Shown piece after piece: positions 32,135 to 38,021 of a DNA stretch of 38,021 nucleotides. A model generated the notes under the pieces. The model was not told the origin of the DNA, searched no databases, and worked only from the letters and a program-made list of their open reading frames with translations. A program made the translations under genes and the position numbers. Source of the DNA: Deltaproteobacteria bacterium (GTDB lineage Bacteria; Myxococcota_A; UBA9160; JAFDDA01). Location of the stretch: assembly GCA_019311105.1 (NCBI GenBank), contig JAFDDA010000068.1:1-38021 (forward strand). Reading direction: 5' to 3'. Each line of letters begins with the position of its first letter. The first letter of the stretch is position 1.

Positions 32135-32773
32135 TCAGGGCTGGACGTGGCTCCCGGGGCGAGGCCCCGATGCGGGCGGGCGGGTCGGCTTGGCGATCCG
32201 CTCCCGGCTGGGGAGGGTGATCTGGATCCCGCGGTCGCTCATGTCGGCGGCGGCGGCTTCGAGCCCGCGCAGGGTGCGGGCCACTCGCTCGGGGGTTGTG
32301 ACGAGGCGAATCTCCAGGTTTCTCCCGGTCCCTTCGAGAGACGAGACCGCGCCCCGAACGCAGGCTTGGGCGGCGATTCCGACGGGGATGCGGTCGAGCC
32401 AGTCGCCCGGCGGGCCGAGGGCGACGCTCTTCACGCGCAGGTCGAGGATGCGGCGCGCCGCATCCTGCACGGCCCGCGCGCAGGCATCCGGCCCGAAGTC
32501 GGCCGCCACGCCGAGGTCGAGCAGCAGGAAGCGACCGGACCGCAGCCGGCCCTCCGTCGGCAACAGCAACGCGCTCGCGCCGACGCCCCCCGGGTCGATT
32601 CCGCCTGCGCCATCCGCCACGAAACGTGAGAGGTCCCCACACAGACGCCAATCTGCACGCCCGGCCGGCCCGCGCAGGGGGCGATCCTCCCGGAAGCAGA
32701 AGGCCACGGCGACCTCGGCGACGACCCGGTCCACGGGTTCGGCCACCAGCTCGATGGCAAGCGCCTCACTCAT
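32135..32773 (-). CDS. Small protein resembling the N-terminal domain of M17 leucyl aminopeptidases
   Basis: 212 residues. Segments such as AVAFCFREDRPLRGPAGRAD, LRSGRFLLLDLGVAADFG, ACARAVQDAARRILDLRVKS and VALGPPGDWLDRIPVGIAAQ recall the macro-like N-terminal domain of M17 aminopeptidases. The catalytic metal-binding domain is missing, so no peptidase activity is expected. The last ~30 residues are Arg/Pro-rich. ATG 32773 overlaps the nusB stop (ATGA). Role unknown. The M17 resemblance is by eye and should be treated as tentative. Confidence 0.75.
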   Translation of the reverse strand: MSEALAIELVAEPVDRVVAEVAVAFCFREDRPLRGPAGRADWRLCGDLSRFVADGAGGIDPGGVGASALLLPTEGRLRSGRFLLLDLGVAADFGPDACARAVQDAARRILDLRVKSVALGPPGDWLDRIPVGIAAQACVRGAVSSLEGTGRNLEIRLVTTPERVARTLRGLEAAAADMSDRGIQITLPSRERIAKPTRPPASGPRPGSHVQP

Positions 32774-33315
32774 CGTGCCGCCTCTTCGGGCGGGCGCACC
32801 ACCGACGAGACTGCGTCGAGGACGCCGTTGACGAAGGCGGGCGACCGGTCGCCGCTGAAGCGCCGCGCGAGTTCCACGGCCTCGTCGATCACGACGGCCG
32901 CCGGGGCGTCGCCGTGCAGGAGTTCGTACACGCCGACGCGCAGCACGTTGCGGTCGACGGATGCCATGCGCTCGACGCGCCAGTTCCTGGCGTGCTCGGC
33001 GATCAACGCATCGAGTTCGCCCCGAGCCCGGACGACGCCGAAGACGAGCTCCTTGGCGAAGGCCCGGGCGCCTTCGGGCAGCTCGAAGTGGGCGCCGACC
33101 TCGTCGAAGGCGAGCTGCGCCCGGGCGAGGTCCGCACCCGGGTCGGGGGCGACTTCTTCGGGGGCAGGCGCCGCGCTCGGAGGGGCGTCGAGGCCCTCCG
33201 GGGTTTCCTCGTCCACCGCCGACGCAGCCGGGTGGGCGGAAAACTCGAGGGAAAAGAGGACCTGGAGCGCAGCTGCGCGTGAGCGCTTGCGGGGGCTCTC
33301 GCGCGGCCGGCTCAC
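32770..33315 (-). CDS. nusB: Transcription antitermination factor NusB
   Basis: RNA-binding factor that acts with NusE (S10) in rRNA antitermination. The 181-residue product starts RKRSRAAALQVLFSLEFS and ends with the typical NWRVERMASVDRNVLRVGVY, VVIDEAVELARRFSGD and PAFVNGVLDAV. It is longer than E. coli NusB (139) because of a Pro/Ala/Glu-rich insertion at ~32-62 after the first helix. GTG 33315 overlaps the ribH stop (GTGA); ribH-nusB is a very common pair. Confidence 0.95.
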   Translation of the reverse strand: MSRPRESPRKRSRAAALQVLFSLEFSAHPAASAVDEETPEGLDAPPSAAPAPEEVAPDPGADLARAQLAFDEVGAHFELPEGARAFAKELVFGVVRARGELDALIAEHARNWRVERMASVDRNVLRVGVYELLHGDAPAAVVIDEAVELARRFSGDRSPAFVNGVLDAVSSVVRPPEEAAR

Positions 33316-33788
33316 GACGGCGGCGCCGCGAGGGCGGGCAGGAGCGTGGCCATCTCGACGGCGACCGCGGCGGCTTCCTCGCCCTTGTGGCCATCGCTGC
33401 CACCGACCCGCTCCATGGCCTGATCGATGTCATCGGTGGTGAGGACGCCGAAGGCCACGGGCACCCCGGTGTCGCGGGCCACCTCCCGCACGCCGTCGGT
33501 GACGGCGCGGCACACGTAGTCAAAGTGCGGGGTCCCGCCGCGGATGACGGCGCCCAGCGTGACGACGGCGGCGTAGCGCCCGGTCTCGGCCAGGGCGCGA
33601 CATGCGTTCGGGATTTCGAAGGCGCCGGGCACCCACGCCACATGCACGTCGTCCGCGGCCACGCCGCGGCGCTCGAACTCGGCTGCGCAGCCTTCGAGCA
33701 GGCGCGCGGTCACGAGGTGATTGAATCGGGCCACGACGATCGCGAAACGCTTGCCCGGCGCTTCGGTCACCGACGGATAGGATTTCAA
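33312..33788 (-). CDS. ribH: 6,7-dimethyl-8-ribityllumazine synthase
   Basis: Penultimate step of riboflavin synthesis, joining the pyrimidine and the four-carbon butanone phosphate. The 158-residue product has the family motifs RFAIVVARFNHLVT, AWVPGAFEIP, TLGAVIRGGTPHFDYVC (catalytic His88), VAFGVLTTDDIDQAMER and GHKGEEAA. The open frame reaches upstream to 33956, but TTG 33788, seven bases after AGGAGA, yields the normal start (KSYPSVTEAPGKRFAIVV). It overlaps nusB by GTGA and follows ribD by 43 bases. Confidence 0.95.
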   Translation of the reverse strand: MKSYPSVTEAPGKRFAIVVARFNHLVTARLLEGCAAEFERRGVAADDVHVAWVPGAFEIPNACRALAETGRYAAVVTLGAVIRGGTPHFDYVCRAVTDGVREVARDTGVPVAFGVLTTDDIDQAMERVGGSDGHKGEEAAAVAVEMATLLPALAAPPS

Positions 33789-33831
33789 GACTCGCTCTCC
33801 TCGGGCGGACGACCCGCGTGCACCGCGAAGC

Positions 33832-34956
33832 TCAGCGGTGGCCCCGGGCGACCCGACCCCGAACGTACAGGTCCTGCCCCATGCGGCGCACCTCGGGGTC
33901 GGCGAGGCGAATGGCATCCTGCAGGCGAGCGGCGCCGATGGGGCCGAGCGCCGCACGTCCGTCGCCGCCCAGCAGCGTGGGCGCCAGGAACCAATGCACT
34001 TCGTCCACCAGGCCGGCCGCGAGCAGCGCCCCGGCCAGCTCCCCGCCGCCCTCGACGAGCACGGTCGTCAAGCCCGCGCGCCCAAGGGCTCGCAGGCCCG
34101 CACGCAGGTTCACGCCACCCGACCGAGCGCCCAGGGGCACGAGGGTGACGCCCGCCCGTTCGAGGGCGGCGCGCCTTCTCGCCGGCGCGTCGCGACGGAA
34201 CAGTGCGATGCTCTCACCCGGGCTGCGATGGATGCGCGCCTCGGGCCCGACACGCAGGCTCGAATCCACCACGATGCGCACGGGTCGTCGGAGCACGCGG
34301 GCGCCGCGCCGGACATCGAGGGAGGGGTCGTCGGCGAGGGCCGTGCCCGAGCCAACCATCACGGCATCTGCGCGGTCGCGCAGCCGGTGGACGAAGGCCC
34401 GGGCCTTCTCGCCGGTAATCCAGCGCGACTCGCCGCGGGCGCTGGCGATCCGGCCGTCGAGACTCCCGGCGAGCTTGAGCTCCACCCAGGGCCGGCCCTC
34501 CTCCACCACGGAGAGGAACCCGCGATGTTGGTGGCGACACTCGGCCTCGAGAACGCCGACGCTCACGTCGAGGCCCGCGGCGCGCAGTTTGCGCAGGCCG
34601 CGGCCGCCGGTCCAGGAACTGGGATCGCGATGTCCGACGAGCACGCGCCGGATCCCCGCCGCGACGATCGCGTCGCTGCAGGGGCCCGTACGACCCTGGT
34701 GGGCGCAGGGTTCGAGGGTGACGGCCAGGGTCGCCCCGCGCAGCGCTCGCGCGCCGTGCTTCTTCCGCGCGCGTTCGAGGGCGACGATCTCGGCATGGGG
34801 CCCACCGGGCGGCCGGGTCGAGCCTCGACCCAACACCTCGCCGCCGCGCAACACGACGGCGCCGACCGGCGGGTTGGGATGGGTGCGCCCTTGCGCGCGC
34901 CGCGCCTGGGCCAGAGCCAGACGCATCGCCTGTTCAGGTTTCAGCCGGGCGCTCAC
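33832..34956 (-). CDS. ribD: Riboflavin biosynthesis deaminase/reductase
   Basis: Bifunctional enzyme: deaminates the GTP-derived pyrimidine and then reduces its ribosyl side chain. The 374-residue product has the N-terminal deaminase zinc site (HAE at 54-56 in GGPHAEIVAL; Cys84 and Cys93 in EPCAHQGRTGPC) and the C-terminal reductase domain (WVELKLAGSLDGRIA, WITGEKARAFVHRLRDRADA, VMVGSGTALADDPSLDVR, TTVLVEGGGELAGALLAAGL). The start is GTG 34956, in a GTGAGC context duplicated 35 bases upstream at the nrdR stop. No ribE or ribBA lies between it and ribH. Confidence 0.95.
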   Translation of the reverse strand: MSARLKPEQAMRLALAQARRAQGRTHPNPPVGAVVLRGGEVLGRGSTRPPGGPHAEIVALERARKKHGARALRGATLAVTLEPCAHQGRTGPCSDAIVAAGIRRVLVGHRDPSSWTGGRGLRKLRAAGLDVSVGVLEAECRHQHRGFLSVVEEGRPWVELKLAGSLDGRIASARGESRWITGEKARAFVHRLRDRADAVMVGSGTALADDPSLDVRRGARVLRRPVRIVVDSSLRVGPEARIHRSPGESIALFRRDAPARRRAALERAGVTLVPLGARSGGVNLRAGLRALGRAGLTTVLVEGGGELAGALLAAGLVDEVHWFLAPTLLGGDGRAALGPIGAARLQDAIRLADPEVRRMGQDLYVRGRVARGHR

Positions 34957-35009
34957 TCGTCGCTCGAACGCGTCACGTGCGCCGCGCTCACTCGTCGCTC
35001 GAAGGCGTC
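34949..35009. repeat. 35-bp tandem duplication at the nrdR/ribD junction
   Basis: 34949-34974 and 34984-35009 match at 25 of 26 bases, offset 35. The upstream copy (in the minus-strand sense) contains the nrdR stop TGA (34990-34988), the downstream copy the ribD start GTG (34956-34954). In each copy the sequence reads GTGA. Confidence 0.9.
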
Positions 35010-35467
35010 CGCCGCCGAATCTCTTCGAGTTGGGCGAAGAAGGCGTCGTAGTCCTCGGGGCTGTCGAACCGCTGATAGACGGAAGCGAAGCGAACCGCCG
35101 CCATGGCGTCGAGCGCGAGGAGCTCCTCCATCACGCGGTCGCCCACGTGGCGGCTCGTCAGTTCGCTCTCGCCCGTGTCCTGAAGCCGCCGCTCGACCCG
35201 GTCGGCGATGCGACCGATGGCATCCACGGAGACCGGGCGCTTGGCGCAAGCCTTCTGCAGGCTCGCCGTCAGCTTCTCGCGCGTGAACTCTTCGCGCCGC
35301 TCGTCGCGCTTGATGATCTTGGGGAGGACGTACTCGACGCGCTCGCGCGTCGTGAAGCGGCGCTCGCACTCGAGGCACTCGCGGCGACGACGGATTTCTT
35401 CACCGTCGCGCCCCAGGCGCGAGTCGATGACGCGATTGTCCTCGGTCGCGCAGTACGGGCAGCGCAC
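34988..35467 (-). CDS. nrdR: Transcriptional repressor NrdR
   Basis: Nucleotide-sensing repressor of ribonucleotide reductase genes. The 159-residue product has the zinc ribbon (Cys3, Cys6, Cys31, Cys34; MRCPYCATEDNRVIDSR, RRECLECERRFTTRERVE) and an ATP-cone (PKIIKRDERREEFTREKL, ASVYQRFDSPEDYDAFF). GTG 35467 has the strong GAGGAGGAAG upstream, overlapping the end of the glyA region (glyA stop 35480). The C-terminal bases are duplicated at the junction with ribD. glyA-nrdR-ribD is a common order in deltaproteobacteria. No NrdR box pair was identified within the window. Confidence 0.96.
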   Translation of the reverse strand: MRCPYCATEDNRVIDSRLGRDGEEIRRRRECLECERRFTTRERVEYVLPKIIKRDERREEFTREKLTASLQKACAKRPVSVDAIGRIADRVERRLQDTGESELTSRHVGDRVMEELLALDAMAAVRFASVYQRFDSPEDYDAFFAQLEEIRRRTPSSDE

Positions 35468-35479
35468 CCGGCTTCCTCC

Positions 35480-36764
<1,285 letters not shown>

Positions 36765-36772
<8 letters not shown>

Positions 36773-37001
36773 CGAGGGTGGCCTTCAGATACTTGGTGGC
36801 GTCCGCGATGGTCTGGATCTTCTCCGCCTCTTCGTCGGGGATCTCGATGTCAAACTCCTCTTCCATGGCCATCACGAGTTCGACGATGTCGAGCGAGTCG
36901 GCGCCGAGGTCGTCGATGAACGACGCCTCCGGGCGGACCTCCTCACGCGAGACGCCCAGCTGCTCCATGATGATCTCCGTCACCCGCTCATCCAGTGCCA
37001 T
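36765..37001 (-). CDS. acpP: Acyl carrier protein
   Basis: Carries growing acyl chains on a phosphopantetheine arm in fatty-acid synthesis. The 78-residue acidic product ([17 protein letters not shown]) has the attachment site Ser36 in [12 protein letters not shown] and the usual helix III/IV pattern. The open frame extends to 37067, but ATG 37001 behind GGAGGAGGG is the clear start. It directly follows fabD, with fabG missing between, and overlaps glyA. Confidence 0.97.
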
Positions 37002-37028
37002 GGCCCCTGCCCTCCTCCAGCGCAGCGC

Positions 37029-37048
37029 GGGCGCGTACCGACGCGCCC
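37029..37048. other. Perfect stem-loop between fabD and acpP
   Basis: GGGCGCGT (37029-37036) pairs fully with ACGCGCCC (37041-37048) around a 4-base loop. It lies about 28 bases upstream of the acpP start, in the 62-base fabD-acpP gap. No T-run follows, so it may be an mRNA processing, stabilising or attenuation element rather than a terminator. Confidence 0.5.
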
Positions 37049-37063
37049 CGCCGCTATTGTGCC

Positions 37064-38008
37064 TCAATCCTGGGCTGCGCTCACGAAGGCGGCGGCTCCG
37101 TCGAGATCGTCGGCCGCCCCCAGGTTCGCACGCTCCAGGCCCCGTTCGATTCGCGCCACCAGACCCGATAGCACCCGGCCGGGCCCCACTTCCAGGGTAT
37201 GTGTCACTCCGAGGCCGGAAAGTCGCTGGATGCTCTCGACGAAGCGGACCGGCGCGGTGACCTGGCGTTCGAGCAGGCCGGCGATGCGGCCCGCACTGGC
37301 GTTCGGCTCGGCCTCTACGTTGCCCACGACCGGGGGGTCGGGGTCTACAAAGGGCGTCCGGGCGAGTTCAGCCGAGAGCCGCTCTGCAGCCGGCGCCATC
37401 AGACTGCAGTGGAACGGGGCCGAGACGGAGAGCGGTCGCACCCGGGCTCCGCCTTCGGCGAGGAGGGCCCCCGCCGCGTCGACGGCCTCGGCATGGCCGG
37501 CGATCACGGTCTGGGCGGGTGCGTTGTAGTTGGCGGGCGAGGCCATTCGGCCCGTCGCTTCGGTGGCAGCCTTGCAGGCAGCCTCGACGGCCTCGGGCGT
37601 GCTTTTCAGGATGGCGGCCATCGCGCCAACCCCGGCCGGGACCGTCTCCTGCATGAAGCGCCCGCGAGCGGCGACCAGGCGGACCCCGTCTTCGAAAGCC
37701 AACGCCCCCGAAGCCACCAAGGCGGAATACTCGCCGAGGCTATGCCCGGCGACGAAGGCCGGCGCAACGGCGCAGCGCTCCTCGAGCGCACGCAGGAGCG
37801 CGACACTCACGGTCAGGATCGCCGGCTGTTGGACCTCGGTCGGAACGAGTGCAGCGTCGGGCCCTTCGAAGCAGAGCTTCGAAAGCGGGCGCTCGAGAGC
37901 TTCGTCGGCCGCCTCGAAGACGGCGCGGGCGGCGGGCGACGCCTCGAAGACGTCCCGCCCCATTCCGACGCTCTGAGACCCCTGCCCGGGAAAGAGCAGA
38001 GCCAGCAT
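37064..38008 (-). CDS. fabD: Malonyl-CoA:ACP transacylase
   Basis: Loads malonyl groups on ACP for fatty-acid elongation. The 314-residue product begins [16 protein letters not shown], has the nucleophile Ser90 in the [16 protein letters not shown] motif, Arg117 in ARGRFMQE, His200 in SAPFHCSLM, and [12 protein letters not shown]. Length is typical. ATG 38008 is 13 bases from the window end. An upstream TAG (38018-38016) could end the preceding gene, but that gene is outside the window. Confidence 0.97.
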   Translation of the reverse strand: MLALLFPGQGSQSVGMGRDVFEASPAARAVFEAADEALERPLSKLCFEGPDAALVPTEVQQPAILTVSVALLRALEERCAVAPAFVAGHSLGEYSALVASGALAFEDGVRLVAARGRFMQETVPAGVGAMAAILKSTPEAVEAACKAATEATGRMASPANYNAPAQTVIAGHAEAVDAAGALLAEGGARVRPLSVSAPFHCSLMAPAAERLSAELARTPFVDPDPPVVGNVEAEPNASAGRIAGLLERQVTAPVRFVESIQRLSGLGVTHTLEVGPGRVLSGLVARIERGLERANLGAADDLDGAAAFVSAAQD

Positions 38009-38021
38009 GGGCGCTCTAGAA

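Overview
The window is a gene-dense piece of a GC-rich Gram-negative chromosome. An outer membrane is implied by bamA, lolC/lolD, lptE and lnt. The gene orders (lysS-lolC-lolD-bamA, phoH-ybeY-lnt-prfB, glyA-nrdR-ribD-ribH-nusB) together with DUF4388, HEAT-repeat and zinc-ribbon/receiver proteins suggest a deltaproteobacterial-type lineage, Myxococcota-like or a relative. That placement is inference. All recognised genes are on the minus strand except rpsT. I see no tRNA, rRNA, insertion sequence, phage or CRISPR array. No gene-free stretch exceeds 300 bases; the longest, 14628-14883, holds divergent promoter candidates.

Reading in the direction of transcription, from high to low coordinates, there are four blocks. 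(1) 38008-32135: fabD, acpP, glyA, nrdR, ribD, ribH, nusB and a small protein like the N-terminal domain of M17 aminopeptidases. (2) 31929-30130: a separate DUF4388/pseudo-receiver/GAF protein. (3) 29922-15205: a chemosensory operon (cheY, cheA, two cheW, a membrane MCP, zinc-ribbon/receiver protein, HEAT-repeat protein, cheR, cheB, a GAF protein, a second cheY) that runs on into lptE and holA. (4) 14627-1: a TPR/zinc-ribbon membrane protein, a DUF4388 protein, phoH, ybeY, lnt, prfB (with its programmed +1 frameshift), lysS, lolC, lolD and, behind its own promoter, a large bamA cut by the window edge. rpsT (14884-15135, plus strand) lies between blocks 3 and 4 and converges on holA.

Most junctions in these blocks are 4-base ATGA, GTGA or TTGA stop/start overlaps, so translational coupling looks like the rule. 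Against that background two junctions stand out because tandem repeats sit on them: cheR/cheB (five 30-bp units) and nrdR/ribD (a 35-bp duplication). At cheR/cheB the cheR frame misses the expected GTGA stop and stays open for about 240 codons through cheB. Other short tandem arrays lie in the phoH 3' end, the mature N terminus of the TPR protein and the rpsT/holA gap. Several share the octamer GGTCGAWC.

Functionally the window combines envelope biogenesis (lipoprotein acylation and sorting, LPS and outer-membrane protein assembly), translation and RNA maturation (RF2, LysRS, S20, YbeY, PhoH), fatty-acid, riboflavin and one-carbon genes, and a chemosensory system with unusual accessory proteins. 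The best candidates for something undescribed are the accessory proteins and the cheR/cheB junction of that system, the enlarged BamA (TolB-like domain plus six POTRA-like repeats), and the 240-residue membrane extension on LolC.
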